NCBI RefSeq assembly: GCF_051020975.1
Contig: NW_027478160.1
Coordinates: forward strand, 8,020,001-8,084,000
Direction of reading: 5' to 3'
DNA from: Osmia lignaria lignaria
Taxonomy: Eukaryota > Arthropoda > Insecta > Hymenoptera > Megachilidae
DNA: 64,000 bases
The translations under genes and the position numbers were made by a program. The stretch's first letter is position 1. The number at the start of each line of letters is the position of its first letter. Shown one piece after another: positions 7,182-16,559 of this stretch. The notes beneath the pieces are model-generated. The model saw only the letters and a list, made by a program, of their open reading frames with translations, did no database searches and was not told where the DNA came from.

Positions 7182-10100
7182 CTGTCGAGTATAAACGTGA
7201 TACGTCGATCGTTAAGCTCTCATCGGATGACCTAGGAACAGGATCCGCGAACTTTTTAGTGGATACCGGGGCGGAAATTAACTTAATTAAATTAAATCTA
7301 TTACGCAATGATCTGCCAATCGCGACGCACGAGGCCACGATAATATCCGGAATAACCCCGCAGAAAGACCGTACAATAGGCACGTCGACATTACGTATAC
7401 AGGGAAACCCCGTGCGCTTCCACGTCGTACGATCTAATTTTCCGCTGAGAACAGACGGTATTTTAGGGCAAGAATATTTACGTCAGGAACGGGCTGAAAT
7501 TTCGTTTGCACATAACACTCTAGTCACGCGAACAGATCCTATAAGACCGCATAGATTCGTAGATGAGAGATCTTTAGACTTTTCAGACCGCAAAGCGTTA
7601 GAACCGCGCACCTACATCATTAAAGCGCGTTCTAAACAACCGATCGCGATCGATGTGGTAAACAACGTCTTGAAGGAAGGGTACTTGCCCTTATTAGAAA
7701 CCGTGGGCGGCCTGTTCGTCGGCGAAGCAGCCGTATCGGTAAATGACCAGGGCGTATGCCACGTACTCGCCATTAATACATTAGAGCGTGACCTTGACCT
7801 GAAGGTACCACCGCAAGAACTGGTACCATTTGACTACCATTGTTTCCCCGAGGAATCAGACGAGTCGCCCGGTTCCGATTGTGATAATACAAACACGAGT
7901 TCATTAGATCGAGTCTCTGAAGTGTTAGACAAACTACGGCTAGGACACTTAAACGTAGAAGAACGCAGGCACGTAGAAGAAATAGTTGAGGAATACCCCG
8001 AAAGATTTCATCTCCCCATGGATAAATTAGAGGCTACCTCGTTTATTAAGCATAATATTCCGACGGTAGATGAAATTCCGATAAACACGCGTCAATATCG
8101 ATTTCCGCCTATTCATAAAGAGGAAATCGAGCGTCAGATCTTGACAAAATTAGAAAGCGGAATCATTGTTCCGTCAAACTCTCCATATAATTCTCCCCTG
8201 TGGATTGTCCCTAAGAAACCGGATTCCAAGGGCAATCCCAGGTGGAGAATGGTAATCGATTTTCGAAAACTGAACGAGAAAACAATCGGTGACGCGTATC
8301 CACTGCCAAACATGACTGAGATTTTAGACCTCATTGGCAGCGCACAATACTTTTCCGTATTTGATTTAGCCAGTGGTTTTCAACAAATTGAAACCGATCC
8401 CAAGGATCGTCATAAAACGGCATTCAGCACGCCGACCGGGCATTATGAATATGTACGAATGCCCGAAGGGTTAAAGAATGCACCGGCAACTTTCCAGCGC
8501 TTAATGAATAGTACACTCCGTGGTTTACAGGGTACAGAATTGTTTGTATATTTAGATGATATCGTTATTTTTGCGCGTACGCTGGAGGAACACGGCAAGA
8601 AGGTTCGGCGTCTTTTTACGCGCCTGGCCGATGCCGGATTGACCCTCCAGCCGGACAAATGCGAATTTCTGAGGAAAGAAGTCGCGTACCTCGGGCACGT
8701 AATCGGTCGTAAGGGCGTACGCCCCGATCCGAAAAAGATAAGCGCGGTTAAGAACTTCCCGCGACCGCGGAACGCGAAAAATATACGCCAATTCTTAGGC
8801 CTAGCCGGTTACTACCGACGTTTTATACGTAATTTCGCGGAGTTGTCAAAACCCTTGTCTGATCTTTTGAAAAAGAACACGGAATTTATTTGGGGAAAAG
8901 AGCAAAAACGCAGTTTCATCGCGTTAAGGAAAGCGTTATGTAGAGCACCGATCCTACAGTATCCGAATTTCGAAAAGGCATTTACGCTTACGACCGATGC
9001 GTCGGATTATGCTATCGGAGCAGTTTTGAGTCAAGAAGTCAACGGACATGACTTACCTGTCGCTTATTTGTCGCGAACCCTAACGAAACCGGAACGAAAC
9101 TATTTCACGACAGAGAAGGAATGCCTCGCGGTTCTGTATTCCATTTTACACTTTAGACCGTATTTGTATGGCCGAAAATTTACATTGGTCAGCGACCACG
9201 AACCATTGCGTTGGATCAATTCCATCAAGGATCCTGGTCAGCGCTTGGTCCGGTGGAGATTAAAACTACGAGACTATGATTACGATTTCGTTCACAAAGC
9301 CGGGAAAGACAACGTAAACGCGGACGCTTTATCGCGAAACCCGGTCATTGAAGCGGAATTAAACGGCTCAGATGAATTTACGCTCACATCATCGAGTGAA
9401 GAAACGCGGTGTGAACCATGCTCAATAGTAACGTTGATAGAACGATTTTTGCACGTTTCGAATTCAATAAAAGCTAAGAGAGCGAAACATGCTTTGCCAT
9501 CGGCAAACATTATGCCGATATCCGGGTCACCGCGCTCGTCTGATTCCGAACCGTCGGGAGACGTCGTTCGCAGGAGGCGAGGCCGACCACCAGGATCTAA
9601 ATCAAATCCAAAACCGAGGGTAATAGACCCAGATGCAATTGCTACGCGTACAAGACATCGATCAGCTGATCAGCCAGCAACCTTAACTGTTCCATACCAA
9701 AAACCATCCATCGTGATAACATCTAATACGCCTACATCGGGTTCGTCCGATGATTCTGTAAGCTCAGGTTCGGATTCCGATACCGAGTCGGAACCGCCGG
9801 TTTTCCTACGCAGGCGGAGCGTACTTCCGAGCCTGGGATTCAGCTCGGGTAACCGAGTTGTAGGAGCTCCTCAGACCCCGGGTTCTGGATGCGCTCGGCC
9901 TGACGAGGAAATATATAAAACACCGTTCTCTAGTAACACCAGTCAAGAGTATTTTGACGTACAGACGGATCACGGGCGACCAGAACAGTTGGACGAAGGC
10001 GACGAAACTGATGTTGATGAGTTACATCAAACACTAGATGGATTATCCAAAATAACTGATAATTTTACAGATACAATAGTTTACCGGCCGTCTCACCAAT

Positions 10101-11785
10101 CACATTTACCTACAATCTTACCATCTACACCACCCATAGCATTATCAACTCCACATAAACCATTGATTCTCAAACGTACACCTGAGGAAGTGTGGGAGGC
10201 GCCTTCCGTGCCAGTGGAAACTCTACCAAATGCCATTGACTTTGACGTTTTGACCGATACATCGAGCTTAGAAACACCGGAGGACCGGGAAGTCAAACCT
10301 TTAAGGGTTATACAGTTCGCTTCCGAGAATCTTACGTATTATCGTGACAATTATGTACATTTCATTAGTCGTGACCGGTATCTCACACCAACGAATAAGT
10401 TATTAACGGATCTTGGCGCGATTAACCTCAATAAATTCACGGACGCGGAATTGAAGATAGGGAACATAATCGTAACAGAATGCGGTAAACATCGATTATT
10501 CAGCCTCGTCGCGAAAGATAACGCGAAGGATGACCTGCCAATAGCCAGGTTACGCGTACTCTTGAGGAATCTAAAACAAAAATTATTTGAACTAAAGATT
10601 AACTCATTTCGAATCTCAAGAGTCGACGATCTTACCGAAACGTTACCGCAGCACACGTTAACTAGTGCCTTACGAGAAACATTCCGAAATGCTAACATCT
10701 CAATAACCTTATGTTATGGCCGTGTTCAATTACCACCTGCGGAATTAAGATCACGTATTATTTCCGAATTACACGATAGTTTAATAGCCGGGCATAAGGG
10801 AATAACTAAAACATACCGCCGTATCCGCGAGAGATTTTATTGGCCTAATATGAAAAAGGATATCGAAACGTACATAAGTAATTGTCCGAGCTGTCAAACG
10901 CGTAAGATCTCGAGATATAAGACCCGCGAACCAATGGTAATCACCGATACACCCGCGGAACCCTTCGCGAAGGTATCCATTGACACGGTGGGTCCGCTCC
11001 CTACCACTCCGGAGGGAAACAAGCATATTTTAACCATTCAAGATGGTTTGACTAAATTTTGCATCGCAGTACCACTTCCTAATATTAGGGCTGAAACAGT
11101 CGCTCACGCGCTGGTCACCAATCTTATCCTGCAATACGGTGCCCCGAAGTTGATCTTGTCCGACCGAGGGACAAGCTTTTTAAATAAAGTAATATCTGCT
11201 ATAGCACAGATGTTTGGTATACACCATCTCACCACATCTGGATACCATCCTCAAACTAATGGTTCTTTAGAACGAAGTCACGCGGTTCTGGTAGATTATA
11301 TTACACATTATTTGGGGGACTTTGACGATTGGGATAGGCTGGTACCGTTCGCAATGTTTGCATACAATACCTCGGTGCACGAGGGAACGAAATTTACACC
11401 TTTCGAACTGGTGTACGGTAAACGTGCACGTGCACCGACCTCGTTCCCTGCGAGCGACGATCTACCCACGTACACCGGGTACGTTCGGGACTTAAATGAC
11501 CGATTGCACGAGATGCACGAAATCGCTTCTAGAAATCTGGATCGTGCGAAGGCCCGCTCAAAAACCTATTACGACGCGAAAGCTCGTCCATTCAAAGGGC
11601 AGGTAGGGGACAAGGCATACGTCCTGGTCGAGCCGCGTAAAGGCAAGTTTGGCAAAAGGTATCATGGCCCTTACGAGATAGTAGATTTTACAGCCAGAAA
11701 TAATGTCGTGCTGGAAGACGGGACAGGCAACATTTTCATCAAACATGTAGACAAATTAAAATTCGTAAGAACCAAGAAAGATTGA
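7085..11785 (+). CDS. pol: Pol polyprotein (protease, RT, RNase H, AT-hook linker, macro-like domain, integrase)
   Basis: 1,566 codons after the frameshift; the Gag-Pol fusion would be about 1,936 residues. Protease: FLVDTGAEINL near 7250-7282, with GILGQEYL downstream. RT: about 8090-8800, with the YLDD active site at 8549-8560. RNase H: TTDASDYAIGAV, FTTEKECLAVL, VSDHEPLRW and DNVNADALSR, ending about 9337. A roughly 950-bp Ser/Thr/acid-rich linker with an AT-hook follows, then a macro-like region at about 10298-10720. Integrase: H-x6-H then CPSC (10772-10894), catalytic Asp at 10982 and 11162 and Glu at 11270 (35 residues apart), then KRYHGPYEIV of the GPY/F type. There is no chromodomain. 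One oddity is MPEGLKNAPATFQ in RT, where most relatives have Phe for Glu. No stops or frameshifts. Confidence 0.97.
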   Translation, partial: KLGQDSPHRRDDESITSRASLKSKGTVPEKILAVEYKRDTSIVKLSSDDLGTGSANFLVDTGAEINLIKLNLLRNDLPIATHEATIISGITPQKDRTIGTSTLRIQGNPVRFHVVRSNFPLRTDGILGQEYLRQERAEISFAHNTLVTRTDPIRPHRFVDERSLDFSDRKALEPRTYIIKARSKQPIAIDVVNNVLKEGYLPLLETVGGLFVGEAAVSVNDQGVCHVLAINTLERDLDLKVPPQELVPFDYHCFPEESDESPGSDCDNTNTSSLDRVSEVLDKLRLGHLNVEERRHVEEIVEEYPERFHLPMDKLEATSFIKHNIPTVDEIPINTRQYRFPPIHKEEIERQILTKLESGIIVPSNSPYNSPLWIVPKKPDSKGNPRWRMVIDFRKLNEKTIGDAYPLPNMTEILDLIGSAQYFSVFDLASGFQQIETDPKDRHKTAFSTPTGHYEYVRMPEGLKNAPATFQRLMNSTLRGLQGTELFVYLDDIVIFARTLEEHGKKVRRLFTRLADAGLTLQPDKCEFLRKEVAYLGHVIGRKGVRPDPKKISAVKNFPRPRNAKNIRQFLGLAGYYRRFIRNFAELSKPLSDLLKKNTEFIWGKEQKRSFIALRKALCRAPILQYPNFEKAFTLTTDASDYAIGAVLSQEVNGHDLPVAYLSRTLTKPERNYFTTEKECLAVLYSILHFRPYLYGRKFTLVSDHEPLRWINSIKDPGQRLVRWRLKLRDYDYDFVHKAGKDNVNADALSRNPVIEAELNGSDEFTLTSSSEETRCEPCSIVTLIERFLHVSNSIKAKRAKHALPSANIMPISGSPRSSDSEPSGDVVRRRRGRPPGSKSNPKPRVIDPDAIATRTRHRSADQPATLTVPYQKPSIVITSNTPTSGSSDDSVSSGSDSDTESEPPVFLRRRSVLPSLGFSSGNRVVGAPQTPGSGCARPDEEIYKTPFSSNTSQEYFDVQTDHGRPEQLDEGDETDVDELHQTLDGLSKITDNFTDTIVYRPSHQSHLPTILPSTPPIALSTPHKPLILKRTPEEVWEAPSVPVETLPNAIDFDVLTDTSSLETPEDREVKPLRVIQFASENLTYYRDNYVHFISRDRYLTPTNKLLTDLGAINLNKFTDAELKIGNIIVTECGKHRLFSLVAKDNAKDDLPIARLRVLLRNLKQKLFELKINSFRISRVDDLTETLPQHTLTSALRETFRNANISITLCYGRVQLPPAELRSRIISELHDSLIAGHKGITKTYRRIRERFYWPNMKKDIETYISNCPSCQTRKISRYKTREPMVITDTPAEPFAKVSIDTVGPLPTTPEGNKHILTIQDGLTKFCIAVPLPNIRAETVAHALVTNLILQYGAPKLILSDRGTSFLNKVISAIAQMFGIHHLTTSGYHPQTNGSLERSHAVLVDYITHYLGDFDDWDRLVPFAMFAYNTSVHEGTKFTPFELVYGKRARAPTSFPASDDLPTYTGYVRDLNDRLHEMHEIASRNLDRAKARSKTYYDAKARPFKGQVGDKAYVLVEPRKGKFGKRYHGPYEIVDFTARNNVVLEDGTGNIFIKHVDKLKFVRTKKD
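9569..9601 (+). other. AT-hook motif in the Pol linker
   Basis: RRRRGRPPGSK is encoded here, matching the RGRP core of AT-hooks that bind the minor groove of AT-rich DNA. It sits between RNase H and integrase in an otherwise Ser/Asp/Glu-rich, probably disordered stretch. It could tether integration complexes or RT products to AT-rich chromatin such as this satellite; that role is inference. Confidence 0.7.
10298..10720 (+). other. Macro-like domain between RNase H and integrase
   Basis: About 140 residues with the strand/helix rhythm of TARG1-like (ADP-ribose glycohydrolase) macro domains: YVHFISRDR early, GNIIVTECGKHRLFSLVAKD in the middle, then a long helix LRVLLRNLKQKLFELKI, and a C-terminal ALRETFRNANISITLCYG. 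The Gly-rich substrate loop expected after the second helix is replaced by SRVDDLTETL, so ADP-ribose hydrolysis is doubtful. Assigned by pattern only; a profile search is needed. Confidence 0.5.
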
Positions 11786-12023
11786 GTGCAGCGGTTGGCC
11801 TTCATAATCGGCAGTATTGTTCGATGAAGGGGGAACCTTACTCCTCAAAGGGGGGGGGGGGGGGGGCCGACTGGCGCACTGCGTATTTATCTATATATTT
11901 AACATCTATTGTACTTATTGCAGGAAAATACCGAGAAAAGCACACGTATTCAATCCGAATTTTGTACTTAAATATGCGCCGTTTTCATTGTATTTAAACT
12001 AATACAGGTTCATCGATCTCATC
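11786..12023 (+). other. pol-ORF3 intergenic segment with G17 tract and splice acceptors
   Basis: 238 bp with no convincing gene; ORFs crossing the G run start at TTG or ATG but are only shadows. An uninterrupted run of 17 G occupies 11850-11866. Two acceptor-like sites follow: TATTGCAG with AG at 11922-11923, and AAACTAATACAG with AG at 12006-12007, 17 bases before the ORF3 ATG. These suggest a spliced subgenomic mRNA for ORF3, as env-like ORFs often use. Confidence 0.55.
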
Positions 12024-13730
12024 ATGGCATCCCGTTACGTGGACACCAGTGAGGAAACCCGAGGAAGGATAGTCTTCGTCACACGTATACCGCCGTTCAC
12101 CAAAACGAAAGAACTCATGAAGTTCTTCAGGGAGTTCCGGCCTCAACATGCGGTCGTGGTGCGCCGACCTACGGGGACCAAAGGCTTCGTAACCTTCCCG
12201 ACGGCCTCCCAGGCATCCGAGGCTATACTTTGGGTCTCTAATGCTAGGCCCATATTTCATAAGAAGAGGGTGAAGGCTAGCTTGGCGGACCCGTGGCATG
12301 AGGCCACACTCATCCGGCCTAGGGACAGGCCCGAACCGTCCCCGGAACAGGAAAGCCCAGCATCACCACCACTCCCAATCGAGGCGATTACTCGTATAGC
12401 CCGTTATTTAAGCTTCGCGGACCGAGCGCGAATGGAGTGTGTGTCTAGAGCGTGGCGCGTAGGGTCAATGGCCTCGTATACGAACATTAAGATTTTGACA
12501 ACCGAGGACTGGCGTTGGCCAGCGGGGTGGGACCATCGTCTAGTTACAACCGAAGCGTTCTATTGGGTGATACGACGCGTAGGGATTTACGTATCGGGTT
12601 TGCGGCTCGACGACCGGCGAATCGCGCGTGCGCTGCGCCCACAGGTGATAGGCATAGCTGCGAGGGGTTGTCCATCCCTGACCCAGATTGATTTAACCGG
12701 CGCTCGAGTGCGACCGGCCGCGTTGCGTGACTTGATGGCAACGGCAGCCACGTTAGAGGATTTGAGATTGGGGCAGACTTTCGGCAGTGTGGAGACCGAG
12801 GTTTCGGGGCTGCTCGCGGCTGCGGCGCGCCTCTCGATCTTCGTGGCTTCAACCACGGAGTTCGTGGGGGTGTCGTTAGCGCGGGTAGCGCCGGGGCTTC
12901 GGGAGCTCCGGCTGCGGAACTGCCAGGGGGTATTATCAGCGCCTGTGGGCGTAGCGTTGGCGGCGTTACACTCGCTCACCGCGCTTGAGATTGCGCAGTG
13001 CCGCTCGCTGACCACTGAGGAGCCGCTGCGTGCCCTGGTGGGCAATGAGCCACTGCACGCCACGTTGACGGAACTTGTCATCACCGACGTCGATTTTGCA
13101 CCATACCCCGACGAGGATCTTGAGGCGGAGTTCAGGGCGCCCGTGATGGTAGACCCTGTTTTCATTGAACTGCAAGTAGGACCGGCGGAAACCGCCCGTA
13201 CGATTCCGGAAGTCTTCTTGGAATTACAACTACTGACCACCATGTTTTGCGGATGGGTGGCGAATGCCTTCGTCACGAATATCGGGGCCCATTTAGTGCG
13301 GGTTACCGACCTAAACCTGTCGGGATGTTCTAACATCAGGGGGCAGTTTGCTCTAGAACCATTATCGACTCTGCCAGAACTAAGAACGCTACACATCAAT
13401 AACCTACATCCATCTGTGGGCGGGCAGGTACTAGCGGCCATTGGGAGTCTGGAGGAGGTCCACGCCCGTGACAGTCAGGGCATAACAGACGAGGATACGT
13501 GTGGAGCAGCTACAGGGTGCTTGCGACTCCAAACTCTGGATGTGGAGGGCTGCCTTGGAGTGACGGATCGCACTCTACATGGAATTACCGAAATTGTTCG
13601 TCGGCAGGGGCGAGCGGCGCTGCTCAGGCTTAGTGTCGGTGGGACGAGTGCCGGTCGTTGGACGGTCGTGCGCCCGAGCTTAGTTTTACATATAATTCGA
13701 GACCGGATCTACGCGCCGATATTACATTAG
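12024..13730 (+). CDS. ORF3: RRM-F-box-leucine-rich-repeat protein in the env position
   Basis: 568 codons, with A at -3 and G at +4 of the ATG. Residues 14-88 form an RRM-like fold: RNP2-like IVFVTRIP (16-23), helix TKTKELMKFFREF, RNP1-like KGFVTF (53-58). Residues about 116-148 match an F-box (LPIEAITRIARYLSFADRAR, then MECVSRAWR), the surface that binds Skp1 in SCF ubiquitin ligases. Residues about 190-540 carry FBXL-type leucine-rich repeats such as CPSLTQIDL, LRELRLRNC, LTALEIAQC, VTDLNLSGC and LQTLDVEGC. There is no signal peptide or transmembrane segment, so it is not an envelope protein. It is visibly more GC-rich than gag and pol, and intronless, which suggests capture of a host cDNA. 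Probable role (inference): directing ubiquitination of a host or element RNP factor. Its target is unknown. Confidence 0.85.
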   Translation: MASRYVDTSEETRGRIVFVTRIPPFTKTKELMKFFREFRPQHAVVVRRPTGTKGFVTFPTASQASEAILWVSNARPIFHKKRVKASLADPWHEATLIRPRDRPEPSPEQESPASPPLPIEAITRIARYLSFADRARMECVSRAWRVGSMASYTNIKILTTEDWRWPAGWDHRLVTTEAFYWVIRRVGIYVSGLRLDDRRIARALRPQVIGIAARGCPSLTQIDLTGARVRPAALRDLMATAATLEDLRLGQTFGSVETEVSGLLAAAARLSIFVASTTEFVGVSLARVAPGLRELRLRNCQGVLSAPVGVALAALHSLTALEIAQCRSLTTEEPLRALVGNEPLHATLTELVITDVDFAPYPDEDLEAEFRAPVMVDPVFIELQVGPAETARTIPEVFLELQLLTTMFCGWVANAFVTNIGAHLVRVTDLNLSGCSNIRGQFALEPLSTLPELRTLHINNLHPSVGGQVLAAIGSLEEVHARDSQGITDEDTCGAATGCLRLQTLDVEGCLGVTDRTLHGITEIVRRQGRAALLRLSVGGTSAGRWTVVRPSLVLHIIRDRIYAPILH

Positions 13731-13787
13731 GAGAAGCGCATCATGATGAGCTCCACCTCTGACATCGCCGAGGGCGGCGATAGTTTT
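13731..13787 (+). other. ORF3 3' untranslated segment with small hairpin
   Basis: Short spacer between the ORF3 stop and the polypurine tract. It contains a 6-bp hairpin, ATCGCC (13764-13769) with GGCGAT (13776-13781), just before the purine run. Confidence 0.5.
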
Positions 13788-13799
13788 AAGGGGGGAGGA
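13788..13799 (+). promoter_or_regulatory. Polypurine tract
   Basis: AAGGGGGGAGGA followed by TT and then the 3' LTR terminus TGTTAC. This is the RNase H-resistant primer for plus-strand DNA synthesis, in the expected position directly upstream of the LTR. Confidence 0.93.
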
Positions 13800-13801
13800 T
13801 T

Positions 13802-16555
13802 TGTTACGTCCGGAAAATTTTCCAAATTTATCCGCCTCACGTTCCCTTATCAAGCCTTCGGGTTATAGGAGTCTCCTCATGTAAGGGGCGTGGGGAGGGC
13901 AAATTACTACTGCACTTTTCTTTAATTTCTCCTTGACTCTGTGCTTTCCCATCAAGCCTTCGGGTTGTAAGAGACTTCTTCATGTGGGAAATGCGCAGGG
14001 AAAAGTTTGAGCTTATAATTATTCTACTTTTGTCTTTCCTATTCTTTCATTCTTCTCATATTTCTCAATCCCTTTCTTAGTTGAAACCCCTCCTGGAAGC
14101 TATCGTCGTGCTCAACTGCGTAGTAACAGAAACGCGTGATAGAAAAACTCGGCTTCGACCAAGGAAAAGTATCATAAACACCGTTCGCGGCGCGGTTAGC
14201 CAGTGCTTCACATTGTAGGGGTCTCCTCGGGCTAACTGCGCAAAAACGTAAAGATCACGTTATTACCGAGATTAACATCGATACTCTCCTCTTTTTCACG
14301 CGTGGGCGCCAGTCGGTCCCTAACCCGATCGCGTGTATGAATTGATTGCTGGAGTGAGAACGCTAAGGAATGTAGTTCGTTGAATATTTGTATGAATGCG
14401 AGAGCGAGGAATGAGAACCCTTGCAGGCAAACGCTAGCATGCGTTCGAGGACTGTTTAGAGGCAAAGGGTCGTGCGAGGCAATAAAAGTCTTTGTATCGA
14501 ATTTCGAGAATTTGCCTGAAACCGAAAACCTAACGGTAATTTTCGAATGACGAGAACGTTCTCGAAGCAACTACGTCGCAACTGAAATAACGAATATTCG
14601 ATTAATAATGGAAACCTGTCGTTATTGGAAAATAGCAATCGAACACCGAATGCCTTATATCGAGCGTACCGGCGCAATCCATATTGTTGATCGATTTCTC
14701 TGTGAACGAAATGATTATGGACAAGCCAACTGTTAATTAAGAAACCTCGTGATAACCGGTCCATTATTCATACTTAATAGTACAACAGATATAGTTCATG
14801 TTTATAGCAATAATTCTGATTTAAACTATTAATTGATAATCACATCATATCTAATATTGGAATTATCGATGAGAATAGAACATTCCAGAAATTCTACGGC
14901 GTAGAAACATCGAAAAGCCGTTAGACAGAGAGGGAACACCAAGAAAGAGAGAAAACATGATCTGGAGGAATTAGCTGGCACGCGCGCTTAACCAATAGCG
15001 ACGCACGCGACGCTGTCGTCACGCGCTATGATTTGCCGAAATGTCCCCACGCAGGACATCGTCCTCGCGACGGGCCCTTCCGGCTAGGATCGCGATCGAT
15101 TCTGATCACTCTTCGTCGAACAATCGAGTAAGTCGTGACGGGAGCCCGTGCGTCTAGAGATAGAGTTGTCGTTCGTACTTCGTTGTAATTTACCTGCGCG
15201 GCAAGACCTACGGATTAGGCAGAGTGTCGTGAGAGTGAAATTCCGGATACGCGGCAAGAACTCAGAGACGCGCACGTTAAACTCATTTTCATACTATTAA
15301 ACCTCTATCTTTTCTCTTTCTTTTAATCCGTTGTTCGCGTAACTTTCGTATTAAATTCACTCGCGCTTATTATTATATTATTCCGAAGAGCGTAATCGTC
15401 TTGTGTTCGTCTTATTAATTTTGCAACAAACGACAAACGGGCGCGCGACAAGTGAAGTGCCGCCACAGATCTCTCAACCTTTCTTGGTGTTCCAGATCAA
15501 CCAGCGATTTTTCAACGTTCAACCAGCGAATTAACAACCGATTATATCATATATAATATTCTACATTCTCACGGTAAGCCTGTTCTGTACTAATTTGTCG
15601 AGCACGGCATTAGCATCCAATTTAGACACGGCAAAACGGGCGATCTATTAAGCCTACGGGTTATAAGAGTGTCTTCATTTTAGATCGTCTCGTTTCCATA
15701 TTCAGGTACCGAACATATTATATTTCGCTATTTTAATATTCCGAACTTTTTCCAATCATCGCGAATGTGTGTGGGTAACGATTGTTTCGACTGCGAGATA
15801 TTTTATCAGGGACGACCCGTAAGGCCCTTTCGGGGGTTATAAGAGTCTCTTCATGCAGGTCGTTTCCTTGCGGATAGAAACCGCCCAAAATTCGATTCTT
15901 CATTATCAGGTCGAGGCAGTCGTCCTACATTAACCATACATTTTTCACATCTCAAATACGCGTAATAATCACAATAGAAGCTCTCATTGTAAACCAAAGG
16001 TTAGACATTTTTCGATTTTCATTTATATTATTAACGTAATAGGTTAAGCATCTTTACCCTTGTTTAAACAGTATTGTTATCAATTGAATTTACTTAACAG
16101 TGATTAACAGTAATCTAATAGAATCATTTTAGCATTCAAACAATTAGTCATTTCAAAATTCAGTTCTGTTAGCTTCGATAGTCAATTTTTGAATTAAATT
16201 ACTTTCCTTTTTGCACACTAAATTGCATTCGCATTTCTTTCAAGTCCCATTTGTATCATTTCCTTTTTTTTTTCATTTTACATTTCAAATCCACGCATAC
16301 CAACACAAGGTTTCAAGGAGGGACCCGTATGGGACCCAGAGCGCTGACGAACCCAACGGAAATAAATATTATCTAAATTTTCCGTCTTTTAATTTCGTTC
16401 TGACCGTAGAGGACGCTTCCGCGTCATACGCGGTCAGAACTGGTGGCAGCGATACCTTTCTCATCGCCCAAAAATAAGAATTATTATGTATATATAAAAC
16501 AAATATATTTATAATTGATTTTACGTTGCGCGCTCACGCAACGCGCAACGTAACA
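13802..16555 (+). repeat. 3' long terminal repeat (2,754 bp)
   Basis: Same length as the 5' LTR and offset by exactly 11,166 bp, with six substitutions. It contains the same five two-hairpin motifs, the 15-bp inverted repeat (14933-14947 with 15479-15493), the AATAAA (16361-16366) and the terminal hairpin (16521-16553). It would supply transcript termination for the element. Confidence 0.97.
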
Positions 16556-16559
16556 ATAG
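16556..16559. repeat. Target site duplication, right copy (ATAG)
   Basis: ATAG directly follows the 3' LTR and continues as AACATAAAAAG, the normal monomer sequence. Pairs with 2632-2635. Confidence 0.95.

Larger units (their letters stand above)
2636..16555 (+). mobile_element. Full-length Ty3/gypsy-type LTR retrotransposon, gag-pol-ORF3
   Basis: The 13,920-bp element has two 2,754-bp LTRs beginning TGTTACGT and ending ACGTAACA, an 8-bp terminal inverted repeat. It carries a tRNA-Leu primer binding site, gag, pol in the -1 frame, a third ORF and a polypurine tract. Domain order PR-RT-RH-IN places it in Ty3/gypsy (Metaviridae). The six LTR differences I count (2664/13830, 2904/14070, 2929/14095, 3285/14451, 3408/14574, 5135/16301) indicate a recent insertion. 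All three ORFs are open. The exact clade is not resolved from sequence inspection alone. Confidence 0.97.

Noticed and set aside
11782..12002. Short ORFs across the G17 tract
   Set aside because: Gly-rich translation comes from the G run; no start context or family pattern.
12587..13441. 284-codon antisense ORF opposite ORF3
   Set aside because: Shadow of a GC-rich coding frame; Ser/Arg-rich translation without domain features, while the sense frame has clear RRM, F-box and LRR patterns.
12024..13730. ORF3 as an envelope glycoprotein
   Set aside because: No signal peptide, no transmembrane segment and no furin-like site; the domain patterns are intracellular.
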